This document shows, in pieces, positions 8,205 through 16,648 of a stretch of DNA of 64,000 nt (position 1 is its first letter; each line of letters starts with the position of its first letter). A program made the translations under genes and the position numbers. The notes under the pieces were generated by a model, which made no database searches, had not been told where the DNA came from, and saw only the letters and a list, made by a program, of their open reading frames with translations. The stretch comes from Vibrio sagamiensis NBRC 104589 (GTDB taxonomy: Bacteria > Pseudomonadota > Gammaproteobacteria > Enterobacterales > Vibrionaceae), in assembly GCF_007990935.1 (NCBI RefSeq), contig NZ_BJXJ01000008.1:1-64000 (forward strand). The letters are read 5' to 3'.

Positions 8205-8237
8205 CAAGTAATATATGGCCGTATATTTTTTCGTTGT

Positions 8238-8486
8238 TTAGTGCTTTTTCCTAGGACCATTGCGTACGATGTCTTTGCCATTTTCATAGACAGACTGAGA
8301 TACCCAACGTCCAAGGACCAATTCATGTTGTTCATCTAAAACAGCCACAAATGGACGGCCCTCGCTGTTGGTTGTTGCCAAGGCGACACCGGCAACACTC
8401 TCTAAGCCTAGAGCGCCGCTTTCAATCATGTGGAGGAAGGCTTCTAGTTCCTCTAATGTGTCAATTACGTGTTCATCAAGGTTCAT
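8238..8486 (-). CDS. Small conserved-looking acidic protein
   Basis: An 82-residue protein (MNLDEHVIDTLEELEAFLHM...) with an acidic helical N-terminus, a central strand-rich stretch (VAGVALATTNSEGRPFVAVL) and a basic tail. There is no signal peptide or membrane segment. It is divergent from the CobW-type GTPase gene 163 bases away. I do not recognise the family. The regular composition and conserved-looking strand pattern argue for a real gene. Confidence 0.55.
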   Translation of the reverse strand: MNLDEHVIDTLEELEAFLHMIESGALGLESVAGVALATTNSEGRPFVAVLDEQHELVLGRWVSQSVYENGKDIVRNGPRKKH

Positions 8487-8649
8487 TTTTCAGTCTCTTC
8501 GAACTTCAAGTGATTAAACTGGTCGGCTACTCTACCTAACTTATTGACATAAACCAAGTAGCTATTGATAACTTGTTGAAGACAAAAATCAGAGGTATGC
8601 TTCGAACTCATAAGAATAATTGTGAAAAAATAATAGATTTGGAGTGATC

Positions 8650-9630
8650 ATGCAAAATCGAGTTCCAACCAATATCCTGACTGGTTTTCTGGGGGTTGGC
8701 AAAACAACAACTATACTTAATTTATTAAAAAATAAGCCTAAAAATGAAAAATGGGCAGTATTGGTGAATGAGTTTGGTGAGATTGGTATCGATGGCGCGA
8801 TGATGACGGATCAAGGCGCATTAATCAAAGAGGTTCCTGGTGGGTGTATGTGCTGTACTGCTGGTGTTCCCACATCGGTAGGCATTACGGCCTTGCTGCG
8901 TCAGCAACCTGATCGTCTATTAATTGAGCCAACAGGTTTAGGTCACCCTAAGCAAATTATTGCCACCTTATTATCTGACCAATACTTACCTTATGTTGAC
9001 CTCAAGGCGACGGTGGCCTTGGTCGACCCTCGACATTTGAGCCAAGAGAAATACACTTCTAATCAAAACTTCATTTCCCAATTAGAAAGTGCTGATGTGG
9101 TCGTCGGTAATAAAGTGGATCTTTGCCAACCTGATGATATTGAAGTTTTTAATCAGTGGGTATCCGTTCAATCGCCAGCCAAGATATACAGCCAATTGTC
9201 ACAAGATGGGCAGCTACCAGCAGATGTACTTGATCTTAATCGACAACAGGGCAGTGCATCTTCAAATATTGAATCTCACCATAAAGCGCATGCTGAGGAT
9301 GAGCCACAGTTTCAATTACCTCCAGGTCAGGCTTATTTACGTAAAGAAAACCAAGGCCAAGGACATTACAGCTGTGGTTGGATATTTGGTGCTGAATATC
9401 AGTTTGACTTTGACCAGTTTTTCTCAATGTTATCGGCATTGACTGCGGAACGTGTAAAAGCGGTGGTTAATACAGAGCGTGGTTGTTTTGCGTTTAATTC
9501 CGTAAATGGTGTGGTATCGGTGAACGAAATCAGCCTAGAAGGTTTTGAGTCGCGATTTGAAGTGATCGACAGTCAATTAATGCCTTGGGATCAACTTGAG
9601 AAGATTTTATTGCAGTTATGCGGTCTCTAA
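8650..9630 (+). CDS. CobW/YjiA-type G3E GTPase
   Basis: About 326 residues. The P-loop GFLGVGKTT is near residues 12-20, Walker-B-like IEPTGLGHP lies in the middle, and GNKVDL is the NKxD guanine-specificity motif. The metal-binding CxCC motif GGCMCC is present, and a CobW C-terminal domain ends the protein. Members of this family are GTP-driven metallochaperones for zinc or cobalt. The client is unknown; there is no cobalamin gene nearby. I chose ATG 8650 (TTGGAG 6 bases upstream) rather than the GTG at 8644, which overlaps that site. Transcribed alone. Confidence 0.88.
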   Translation: MQNRVPTNILTGFLGVGKTTTILNLLKNKPKNEKWAVLVNEFGEIGIDGAMMTDQGALIKEVPGGCMCCTAGVPTSVGITALLRQQPDRLLIEPTGLGHPKQIIATLLSDQYLPYVDLKATVALVDPRHLSQEKYTSNQNFISQLESADVVVGNKVDLCQPDDIEVFNQWVSVQSPAKIYSQLSQDGQLPADVLDLNRQQGSASSNIESHHKAHAEDEPQFQLPPGQAYLRKENQGQGHYSCGWIFGAEYQFDFDQFFSMLSALTAERVKAVVNTERGCFAFNSVNGVVSVNEISLEGFESRFEVIDSQLMPWDQLEKILLQLCGL

Positions 9631-9832
9631 AGCGTGTTGTGAGGTTGATTGAGCACTGTTAGGCGAGCGAGTAGGGTGATTAGACGTGTTTCGCTAAAAA
9701 AGTGAGATATAACCCTCAAATTCGGGTATAGTGCTCGGCCAACATTTAAAGTTGTTTAAAGATCATCTAACTCAGAGATATTGTTTTTTTAGGAATAACG
9801 TTATCTCAAGATTTGTTTAAGGAATACGCCTA

Positions 9833-11125
9833 ATGTCATTTTCATCTCAAGGTTTTGCGCCAGAAGTCGTTAAAGCACTAACGGAATGCGGTTATGAGAA
9901 GTTAACGCCAATACAACAAAAGGCGATTCCAATGGCGCGTAAAGGCCATGATATTCTAGCTACTGCGCAAACAGGAACAGGTAAGACTGCTGCGTTTTCG
10001 CTACCCATGATCCAGCGTTTATTAGATTCTGCACGCCGAGTCTCTCGTAAGACAACTCGCGCATTGATCATGGCACCTACACGTGAGCTGGCGGAACAAA
10101 TCGCAGATAACATCAAGGCGTATACCAAATACACGCAGCTTTCTGTGGCAGCAATTTTTGGTGGACGTAAGATGTCATCACAAGTTTCAGCGCTAGAAAA
10201 TGGCGTTGATATCCTTGTTGCTACGCCGGGTAGGCTGCAAGAACACATAGAGCAAGGTAATGTGTCTGTCGCTCAACTTGAGTTTCTTGTATTTGATGAA
10301 GCCGATAGAATTTTAGATATGGGCTTTATTCATGCCGTACGTAAAATCATGATGGAAGTGGAAACAGATCCTCAGATCATGATGTTTTCAGCGACAACGT
10401 CAAGCCAACTCAATCTGCTGGCTAAAGATATTTTACGTAAACCAAAGCGTATTGAAGTCGAGCGTGCAAATACGACCGCTCACACGATTGCTCATGTGCT
10501 TTATCCTGTTGATCAAGAGCGTAAAACAGAGCTACTTTCAGAGCTAATTGGGCGCAAAAACTGGCAGCAAGTGCTGGTGTTCGTCAATTATAAAGAAACA
10601 GCGAATGAAGTGGTTAAGGAGTTAAAGCTCGATGGCATTAAGGCGGTACTTTGCCATGGTGATAGAGCACAAAGTGCAAGACGTAGGGCGCTTGATGAGT
10701 TCAAAAATGGTCAAGCTCGCGTAATGGTGGCGACGGACGTCGCAGCCCGAGGCTTAGACATTGAAGACCTGCCACATGTGGTGAACTACGACATGCCATT
10801 CTTAGCTGAAGATTATGTTCACCGTATTGGAAGAACAGGGCGTGCTGGCAAGCAAGGACACGCAGTTTCTTTTGTCAATCGTGAAGAAGAGTTGACGGTT
10901 GTTCAGGTTGAAAACTTAATCCAGCAGCGTATTCGTCGTATAGAGCTGGCTGGTTACGAGCCAAAACAGCGTGATTCATACATCGAAAAACTCAACTCTA
11001 AACCCGCGTTTAAACAACGCCAAGGGCGACGTAATAACCCGAATCAGTCAGCAACCGATCAAGGTTCAGCAGAGCGCCGATTAGCGATGATGAAGCGTTT
11101 AAAAGCACGACGAGACTCTAAATAA
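9833..11125 (+). CDS. rhlE: RhlE-type DEAD-box RNA helicase
   Basis: A 430-residue ATP-dependent RNA helicase. The Q-motif is GYEKLTPIQ, motif I AQTGTGKTAA, motif Ia PTRELAEQ, motif II DEAD, motif III SAT, and motif VI HRIGRTGRAG. A short basic C-terminus (QRQGRRNNP) follows. Order and spacing match the RhlE group, which acts in ribosome assembly and RNA decay. The 200-base leader upstream contains no other gene; long leaders are common for cold-responsive helicases, but no element is identified. AAGGA lies before the ATG and a clear terminator follows. RhlE versus another small DEAD-box subgroup is the only doubt. Confidence 0.88.
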   Translation: MSFSSQGFAPEVVKALTECGYEKLTPIQQKAIPMARKGHDILATAQTGTGKTAAFSLPMIQRLLDSARRVSRKTTRALIMAPTRELAEQIADNIKAYTKYTQLSVAAIFGGRKMSSQVSALENGVDILVATPGRLQEHIEQGNVSVAQLEFLVFDEADRILDMGFIHAVRKIMMEVETDPQIMMFSATTSSQLNLLAKDILRKPKRIEVERANTTAHTIAHVLYPVDQERKTELLSELIGRKNWQQVLVFVNYKETANEVVKELKLDGIKAVLCHGDRAQSARRRALDEFKNGQARVMVATDVAARGLDIEDLPHVVNYDMPFLAEDYVHRIGRTGRAGKQGHAVSFVNREEELTVVQVENLIQQRIRRIELAGYEPKQRDSYIEKLNSKPAFKQRQGRRNNPNQSATDQGSAERRLAMMKRLKARRDSK

Positions 11126-11139
11126 CATTGAATTGAAAC

Positions 11140-11170
11140 TTGAGGCGCCTATTGGCGCCTCAATTGTTTT
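11140..11170 (+). terminator. Terminator after the helicase gene
   Basis: A 10-bp GC-rich stem (TTGAGGCGCC 11140-11149 with GGCGCCTCAA 11154-11163), a 4-base loop and a following TTGTTTT. It begins 15 bases after the stop codon. Confidence 0.85.
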
Positions 11171-11190
11171 CTTATAATCTCATGCTGATA

Positions 11191-11235
11191 CCCAAGTAAC
11201 CTCGCTCTTCATCAAGCACCTGGAGGTCACTTGGG
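11191..11235. repeat. Intergenic palindrome of the CCCAAGT type
   Basis: CCCAAGTAACCTC (11191-11203) pairs with GAGGTCACTTGGG (11223-11235) with one mismatch and a 19-base loop. This looks like the short intergenic palindromes common in Vibrio genomes. Only one copy was seen in the window. Confidence 0.5.
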
Positions 11236-11261
11236 CATAACAACAATAATAGGAGCAGAGA

Positions 11262-11732
11262 ATGAGTATTACTATTCGTAAAGCGGAACTCACGGATATA
11301 AAAGCCATCAGTGAATTACTTACCCATCTAACCAAGAAATATGTGTGTCCAACTTGTGAACCTTCTGTCCATCAAGTTTTACTTCAGTCAATGTCAGAAG
11401 AAAGCGTTCACTCTTATTTGACTGGCAATTATTTCTATATGGTTGCGGTTTCTCCTAAAAATAACGTTGTAGGCGTTGCAGGTATTAGAGGTTATCAGCA
11501 CTTATTTCATTTATTTATCGACGATAAATACCAAGGAAAAGGGCTTTCACGAACTCTTTGGCAAGCCGTTAAAGAAGTCTCTCTTCAGAACGGTAATAGT
11601 GGCTTTTTTACTACAAACTCAGCACTGAATGCAGAAAATGTGTACCTTAAATTTGGTTTTAAGCGTGTAGCTGGTATTCGGAACCGGGAGGGCATGATCG
11701 ATATTCCTATGTCGCTAGAAATTAATAACTAA
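11262..11732 (+). CDS. GNAT-family N-acetyltransferase
   Basis: A 156-residue single-domain GNAT. It starts ITIRKAELTDIKAISELL. The acetyl-CoA-binding loop resembles the Q/R-x-x-G-x-G/A motif (DDKYQGKGLSRTLWQ), and there is a C-terminal LNAENVYLKFGFKRV. The substrate is unknown. TAGGAG lies upstream of the ATG. A CPTC pair near residue 28 is unusual for the family and could bind a metal or form a disulfide. Monocistronic between a palindrome and the Sel1 gene. Confidence 0.85.
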   Translation: MSITIRKAELTDIKAISELLTHLTKKYVCPTCEPSVHQVLLQSMSEESVHSYLTGNYFYMVAVSPKNNVVGVAGIRGYQHLFHLFIDDKYQGKGLSRTLWQAVKEVSLQNGNSGFFTTNSALNAENVYLKFGFKRVAGIRNREGMIDIPMSLEINN

Positions 11733-11851
11733 ATTTTAAATCTGTCGATATTTTAGTCTGTATTTTGTTTTATTTTTTGAAAAATTACCTTTTTAATGCT
11801 TTATTGTTGCTGCTGTTTTGGATGCCTCTCCCAATTTAAGGAATACATAAA

Positions 11852-12859
11852 ATGATAAAGCAAAGTTATACATTGTTAACATCAGTATCTCTGCTCTTGT
11901 CAGCGAATGCACTTGCATACAATCTAGAAATAGAAGCTTTTGAAGATGAAGAGTTGATACTTTTAGAGCAAGCTGAAAACTCCAGTGATAACGAATTACT
12001 GATACAGGCTGCTGAGCTTTTGATTCACCGCTCAATGTATGAAGAAAATGCACAACATGGTTACAAATACCTAAAGAAGGCGGCTCAGTCTGGTGATTTA
12101 AGAGCCATCACGAGTTTAGCAGATCAATACTATGATGATGCACAGTATGAAAAAGCCCTTTTTTGGTACCACAAAGCCGAGTCAGGTAACGATCCTTATG
12201 TACTCTATTCATTAGGTGTAATGTATTTTGATGGTGAGGGTACTTCAAGAGATCTTAAAAAAGCTAACGATTATTACTTGGCATCTGCTCTTGCAGGATA
12301 CTCAGATGCTATGTATCAGCTTGCATTTTCATATGATGAAGGCTCTGGTATTGCTCAGGATTTCACTAAATCGGCTTATTGGTTTGAGAAAGCAGCAAAC
12401 TTAGGTGATGTAGATGCGATGTATAATCTTGGTATTGCTTATTTGTACGGGGAAGGTGTTGAAAAAAACTGTGCTAAAGCAATGAACTTATTTAATAAAG
12501 CGATTGAAGAAGATGAACATGTCTCCTCTAATGCAAAGATGGGTGATATTTATTCTTTTTCTGAATTCAAAAAGCCATGTAATTTCAAAACGACAGACAC
12601 TAAAAAAGCATTTAAGTATTACATGAGTGCAGCCATGCAGGGGGATGCTTACAGTCAATATTCTGTAGGTTATGCTTACAGAAACGGCCACGGTACTTGG
12701 AGTGACTTTGTTAAGGCCCTTGCTTGGTTTGAGATCGCGCAAGAAAACGGAGACCCTGATGCAGAGAAAGACATTGCTGATGTTAAGCAGTACATGTCTA
12801 AAGAAAACATTGTCGCTGCTGCGAAACTTAAAGATTCTTTAATTGAAGAGATAATGTGA
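11852..12859 (+). CDS. Exported Sel1-repeat protein
   Basis: 335 residues with a Sec signal peptide (hydrophobic core LLTSVSLLLSANALA, cleavage after ALA around residue 22). About six Sel1-like (TPR-like) repeats follow, recognised by GVMYFDGEG, AYWFEKAANLGDVDAMYNLG and YLYGEGVEKN-type units. Such proteins are periplasmic adaptors; the partner is unknown. AAGGA is upstream and a terminator follows at 12904. Monocistronic. Confidence 0.85.
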   Translation: MIKQSYTLLTSVSLLLSANALAYNLEIEAFEDEELILLEQAENSSDNELLIQAAELLIHRSMYEENAQHGYKYLKKAAQSGDLRAITSLADQYYDDAQYEKALFWYHKAESGNDPYVLYSLGVMYFDGEGTSRDLKKANDYYLASALAGYSDAMYQLAFSYDEGSGIAQDFTKSAYWFEKAANLGDVDAMYNLGIAYLYGEGVEKNCAKAMNLFNKAIEEDEHVSSNAKMGDIYSFSEFKKPCNFKTTDTKKAFKYYMSAAMQGDAYSQYSVGYAYRNGHGTWSDFVKALAWFEIAQENGDPDAEKDIADVKQYMSKENIVAAAKLKDSLIEEIM

Positions 12860-12903
12860 ACACCAGCAGTTGTTACTCTTTTTCTGTCACCTAATTATCT
12901 GTG

Positions 12904-12930
12904 AAAGGCGGTAATTGGGCCGCTTTTTTA
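12904..12930 (+). terminator. Terminator after the Sel1 gene
   Basis: Stem AAAGGCGG with CCGCTTTT (one G-T pair), followed by T residues. It starts 45 bases after the stop. Confidence 0.75.
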
Positions 12931-12953
12931 TGTTCAAAGCATAGATCTCAAAA

Positions 12954-12977
12954 TGAGGTGCCTTAATAGGCACCTCA
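12954..12977 (-). terminator. Terminator of the RiPP-type operon
   Basis: A perfect 9-bp stem (TGAGGTGCC 12954-12962 with GGCACCTCA 12969-12977), followed on the minus strand by TTTTGAG. It lies 35 bases past the doxX stop. Confidence 0.75.
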
Positions 12978-13011
12978 GTAATCTCCTTAATTTTGCAATT
13001 AACCCTACCTT

Positions 13012-13611
13012 TTATTGCTCCTTTCTTGTGTAAGAGAGAGGTTGTCTCAACCAGTAATCCAAACTTACATAGCGACCACCGCCGTAGAAAAATAGCACCA
13101 GCAACATCACAAAGTAGGTGGCTGCGAATTCCATACCGTTGTTGAGCATCACTGGGTCACCTAATTCGGTGATGTAGTTGTATCGACCTGGGAAGTGAGT
13201 TGCTAACCATTCAATAAAGCCATTTAAACGTACCGTTGCTTCCATGTTGCTGGTGGCGATGGCATCCCAACCGTGTTTCCAGTGCACCATTGCGCTCGCA
13301 ACACTCATCAAGAAAATCATCGGAATCGATATCACTCGGGTAAACAAACCCAACGCGATACAAATACAGCCAAGTACTTCCGTACCTGCGGCAAGAAACG
13401 CGAATAACTCGGGAAATGGTAAGTTCAACCCACCATCTGCGGTGGATGCGCCAAACCAAGTGACGGTGCCAGAGAAGCCCAACACCTTAGAGCGAGCGCC
13501 AACAAAAATGACTGGAATAAGGTAGAGACGAATCGCAAGCAACGCTAAGAAATCGTATCTTTTGCATTTCTCGACGAGACCGTCGAACCAATTAAGGGCA
13601 GATTTAATCAT
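13012..13611 (-). CDS. DoxX-family membrane protein of the RiPP-type operon
   Basis: 199 residues with four hydrophobic segments and DoxX hallmarks (LALLAIRLYLIPVIFVGARSK near the start; a central helix pair with LFAFLAAGTEVLGCICIALG). In the Haemophilus hvf locus and in bufferin loci a DoxX-like protein accompanies the MNIO enzyme; its job may be electron transfer or redox support, but this is not settled. It overlaps the upstream gene by ATGA (13608-13611), so it is translationally coupled. It is the last gene before the terminator. A decayed extra copy lies at about 18043-18380. Confidence 0.85.
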   Translation of the reverse strand: MIKSALNWFDGLVEKCKRYDFLALLAIRLYLIPVIFVGARSKVLGFSGTVTWFGASTADGGLNLPFPELFAFLAAGTEVLGCICIALGLFTRVISIPMIFLMSVASAMVHWKHGWDAIATSNMEATVRLNGFIEWLATHFPGRYNYITELGDPVMLNNGMEFAATYFVMLLVLFFYGGGRYVSLDYWLRQPLSYTRKEQ

Positions 13612-14339
13612 AATGTTTCTCCTGAAGTATGGACGCTGACGAGCCCTAGTTCACTGAAGTGTTGAGCCCACTCCATGAAACTGAATCTGGTGAGTTTCTG
13701 AGCAGTTATTTGTTGTAGTTGCGCCAGAGTCAGGTTTGATTGTTGTTGCAATAGCTGAATCAATGCGACATCCACTTCTCTGAGCTTTTGCGATATCACA
13801 TGATGCTGTGAGTTCCGAAACACGCCATAAAATACAGGGTGACGCCTGTCAGTTAGGAATGTCACGGAGTCTTGATGAAGCAAGAAAGGTACTTCGACTA
13901 GCCTTAATGTTGGATTGAGTTGCAACACATGTTTTTCTTTGCATACTGGATTCAATGAAGGAGTGAATGCCGCGACTAAGGTGTCAATTTCAACATTGAA
14001 CGCCACCCATTCATATTCCAATAACGTCATCTGCTCGGTAGAAATGGAACTGGAATCTTGATGCAATTTCTGCTGCAAGAATTGAACAAATTCGGTAGCA
14101 ATATGATGAAACTCAGGCTCGGAGGCACCATGTATCACCATAAAGTCATCGACAATGCGTTCAAGGTGTTCATAAGTGAGCTGCGAAGAAAATAGAGGAA
14201 ACGTATTCGCAACGACAACCAAAATATTGTCACGAATAAATGCTCTATACCGACACAGCGCATACTGATTCATTGGTGCGCGAATCAAAGCTGTTAAGGA
14301 CTCGGTTTGCACGCGCATTTTGCTCGGAGGATTAAGCAT
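13608..14339 (-). CDS. HvfC-like (DUF2063) partner of the MNIO enzyme
   Basis: 243 residues with the DUF2063/HvfC/BufC N-terminal helical domain (RAPMNQYALCRYRAFIRDNI and NTFPLFSSQLTYEHLERIVDDFM). A second domain carries a winged-helix-like end (LTLAQLQQITAQKLTRFSFMEW). Proteins of this family bind the RiPP precursor and the MNIO enzyme. I chose the ATG at 14339, which overlaps the MNIO stop by 8 bases and has AGAGG upstream. A longer frame to 14396 would overlap the MNIO gene far more and has no ribosome site. Its strict position between MNIO and DoxX supports the call. Confidence 0.85.
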   Translation of the reverse strand: MLNPPSKMRVQTESLTALIRAPMNQYALCRYRAFIRDNILVVVANTFPLFSSQLTYEHLERIVDDFMVIHGASEPEFHHIATEFVQFLQQKLHQDSSSISTEQMTLLEYEWVAFNVEIDTLVAAFTPSLNPVCKEKHVLQLNPTLRLVEVPFLLHQDSVTFLTDRRHPVFYGVFRNSQHHVISQKLREVDVALIQLLQQQSNLTLAQLQQITAQKLTRFSFMEWAQHFSELGLVSVHTSGETL

Positions 14340-15198
14340 TGAGTACCTCTTTACACAAAACTTCGAGTATTTGGCTGAAATCCAAGATCTCGCCATGAAT
14401 GCTGCGAAGCTCTTCAGTCAGAACAATCAGCGATGGCACATTGTGGTCGCGTTCAAGAAGCAAAGGCTTGCTACCATGCACTGAGTAGGTGTAACGAGCC
14501 AGATCAATCACGTCATCAGGCACTGGTTTACCATGAGTATCGAGCAAGAAGTCGTCACGCTCTTTCAAGTGACCCGCAATGTGGTAATAACGAATCGCTT
14601 CGCTTGGTAAAGTGCTGAGCATGTCGTAAGGGCAGAAATGATGATTTCGGCTGTTGACGAACACATTGTTGATGTCGATAAGCAGCTCACATTCACTGCG
14701 CTCACTCACTTCTGCGATAAACTCGCCCTCTGGTATTTCATATCCGTAATCGTGGTAGTAAGAGATGTTCTCTAACGCTAAAGGGCGCTGGATAATGTCT
14801 TGCACACGTTGAATCCGTTCGACCAAATACGGAATGTTTTCTTTATGTCGAGGGATCGGAAGCAGTTCATACAAATAGCCCTTACTGTCTTTAGAGAAAC
14901 TCAGATGTTCGCTATAGATGTCGATATTAAATTCATCGAGAAAACGTGCGACGTCTCGTATAAAAGATTCGTTTAACGGTTGGCAATCACCAATCGATAA
15001 GCTCAAGCCATGAGCGACAAGCGGATAATATTTGGCAATGTCTTGCAGTTGTTCACGTTTCAAACCGCCAATATTCATCCAGTTTTCTGGCGCTAATTCG
15101 AGGAAATCTATATCTGGATGCTCGGGTAACTGACACAGAAAATTAACGTGTTCGCTGCGTAGCCCAATCCCTTTTGATGTATCAGTTATTGCCCGCAT
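14332..15198 (-). CDS. MNIO (DUF692) multinuclear iron oxygenase, HvfB-like
   Basis: A 288-residue DUF692 TIM-barrel enzyme. It begins GIGLRSEHVNFLCQLPEHPD, with FLELAPENWM following. Metal-ligand regions are visible: HGLSLSIG, IYSEHLSF, ALENISYY, LLIDINNVFVN, YYHIAGH and LLLERDHN. MNIO enzymes use two or three irons and O2 to rework Cys, Asn or Asp in ribosomal peptides; in HvfB they form oxazolone/thioamide pairs that bind copper. The start ATG lies inside the end of the precursor gene (13-base overlap), so translation is coupled. With the precursor, HvfC-like partner and DoxX it forms a complete modification unit. Family call secure; product chemistry inferred. Confidence 0.9.
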   Translation of the reverse strand: MRAITDTSKGIGLRSEHVNFLCQLPEHPDIDFLELAPENWMNIGGLKREQLQDIAKYYPLVAHGLSLSIGDCQPLNESFIRDVARFLDEFNIDIYSEHLSFSKDSKGYLYELLPIPRHKENIPYLVERIQRVQDIIQRPLALENISYYHDYGYEIPEGEFIAEVSERSECELLIDINNVFVNSRNHHFCPYDMLSTLPSEAIRYYHIAGHLKERDDFLLDTHGKPVPDDVIDLARYTYSVHGSKPLLLERDHNVPSLIVLTEELRSIHGEILDFSQILEVLCKEVLNA

Positions 15199-15500
15199 AA
15201 ACCACCTGTGATTTTGCTTTTAGTGAGTTTGATGGTTTCTTCAGAAGGACTAATACCTTCTCCAGTCATACCACACTTGCCATCACGGGCGCGTACCAAA
15301 CGGCCTTGTGGATCATCTTTTAACTCTTGTTTCTCAAAGCGTTTCTCGGTGCCACATTTACCAGCCGCACACTTACCGCCATGTTGAGAGTTTGATTTAG
15401 CTGCAATCGGTACTTCGGTGAGTGCATCGGAAAACGCCAAGCTTGAATTAAAAGTAATAACAGACGTCATTGTAATAGATAGAGCGAGTTTATTGTTCAT
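15186..15500 (-). CDS. Cys-containing RiPP precursor, HvfA/bufferin-like
   Basis: 104 residues. The N-terminal Sec-type signal peptide (MNNKLALSITMTSVITFNSS, cleavage likely near SLAFS-DA) acts as leader. The mature part has four Cys in Gly-rich contexts: GGKCAAGKCG (about residues 41-50), DGKCG (about 74-78) and a C-terminal GGLCGQ. The GKC(G) elements match the EGKCG-type sites modified in HvfA, but are fewer and spread out. It overlaps the MBL gene upstream by 11 bases and the MNIO gene downstream by 13. I infer an exported, modified, probably copper-binding peptide. The modified residues cannot be told from sequence. Confidence 0.8.
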   Translation of the reverse strand: MNNKLALSITMTSVITFNSSLAFSDALTEVPIAAKSNSQHGGKCAAGKCGTEKRFEKQELKDDPQGRLVRARDGKCGMTGEGISPSEETIKLTKSKITGGLCGQ

Positions 15501-16446
15501 GAGACATCTCCTTCGCGGCGCTCATTGGGTAGCTAGATAAATCGTGACCAGCAATAACTTGACCGTGGTAGTACTTTTTAACGATCTTTATGGAAGCGGG
15601 TTTGAGTTTTAGGCCTAAGCCCATCCAGTGGTTCAGGACCAAGAGTTTTGGATTCACTTCTGCAGCGATCTTGCCGATAACCGATGGCTTAGCGTGCATA
15701 AATGACGAGACTTCGTCGGCTTCTTCATGAATAGCCAATGGCATTAATAAAATATCCGCACCTTTAGCGAAGTCGATGAAGTTACGGTTACTGCCGTTTT
15801 GGTCGGCGGAAATCACCATAACGCCTTCGGCACTTTCGATTCGGAAAGCGAGGCAAGGAACGTCGCCATGTGGGATACCCAGTGCGTATACGGTTAACCC
15901 ATCTTGCTCGTACACCTTGGTGCCTTGAGAAGTTTTGTATGGCACATCGGTAATGGTTACAGGGAACAAGCCATCATTGCCATCGAACAAACCATTTAAG
16001 TATGCGTAAGCGCCTTCATCACCGTCGAAAAGCGCTTTCATGTAACCGGTTAAGCTAGGAAATGCAGAGCCTGCTTTAGGGCCTGCGATATCGAGAGGAT
16101 CTTGACGGTCAAAGAAGTAGCCGCCTTTTAATAAGGCAGGAACGTCGGCGACGTGGTCGGTGTGAAAGTGGCTTAAACCAAGGAAGTCTAAGTCTTCCAG
16201 TTTGCCGCCCGCTTGACCGAAACGCAGATAAACACCACCACCGGCATCGATCATCACGCGTGATTTTCCTTTCCACCAAATCAGTTCACCAGACGATGCT
16301 CGAAGGTCATCAGAAATTGGTCCACCGGAGCCAAGGAGCTGCAAAGTAAAATTTTTGTCGAGCGGTTCGAGAGAGAGTGCGTAACTGTTGGCGGTTCCAA
16401 GCGATAATCCCAGAGCTAGCACTAACGTTTTTAAAGGCTGCATCAT
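15490..16446 (-). CDS. Exported metallo-beta-lactamase-fold hydrolase, first gene of the operon
   Basis: 318 residues with a Sec signal peptide (LKTLVLALGLSLGTANSYA). A metallo-beta-lactamase domain follows, with HxHxDH as SHFHTDHVAD, GIPHGDVPC, SADQNGSNR and a late LVLNHWMG. This is the RNase Z/arylsulfatase-like branch, here periplasmic. The gene heads the MNIO operon and overlaps the precursor start. Processing or turnover of the modified peptide, or detoxification, are possible roles; none is shown by sequence. The start is one of two adjacent ATGs; promoter elements upstream (16447-16560) are not clear. Confidence 0.82.
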   Translation of the reverse strand: MMQPLKTLVLALGLSLGTANSYALSLEPLDKNFTLQLLGSGGPISDDLRASSGELIWWKGKSRVMIDAGGGVYLRFGQAGGKLEDLDFLGLSHFHTDHVADVPALLKGGYFFDRQDPLDIAGPKAGSAFPSLTGYMKALFDGDEGAYAYLNGLFDGNDGLFPVTITDVPYKTSQGTKVYEQDGLTVYALGIPHGDVPCLAFRIESAEGVMVISADQNGSNRNFIDFAKGADILLMPLAIHEEADEVSSFMHAKPSVIGKIAAEVNPKLLVLNHWMGLGLKLKPASIKIVKKYYHGQVIAGHDLSSYPMSAAKEMSHEQ

Positions 16447-16648
16447 ATTCTATACCTATAATTTAATTTTTTCTTATTGTTTCCTTTGACTAAGTATCCA
16501 AAGAAGTGTTGAAGAGGCAGGAAAAACGATTTGTTTTTGATGTCCGTCAAAGCACGGTCATAAGGTATCCAATATGAACGGTTAGTTATATCCAGTAATT
16601 TTTAAGATCTGTTCAAGTAAATTGAACATAATTTATTTTTATACTTCA

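Noticed and set aside
13211..13525. Open frames on both strands inside doxX
   Set aside because: Shadows of the doxX reading frame; the doxX product is clearly the real one.
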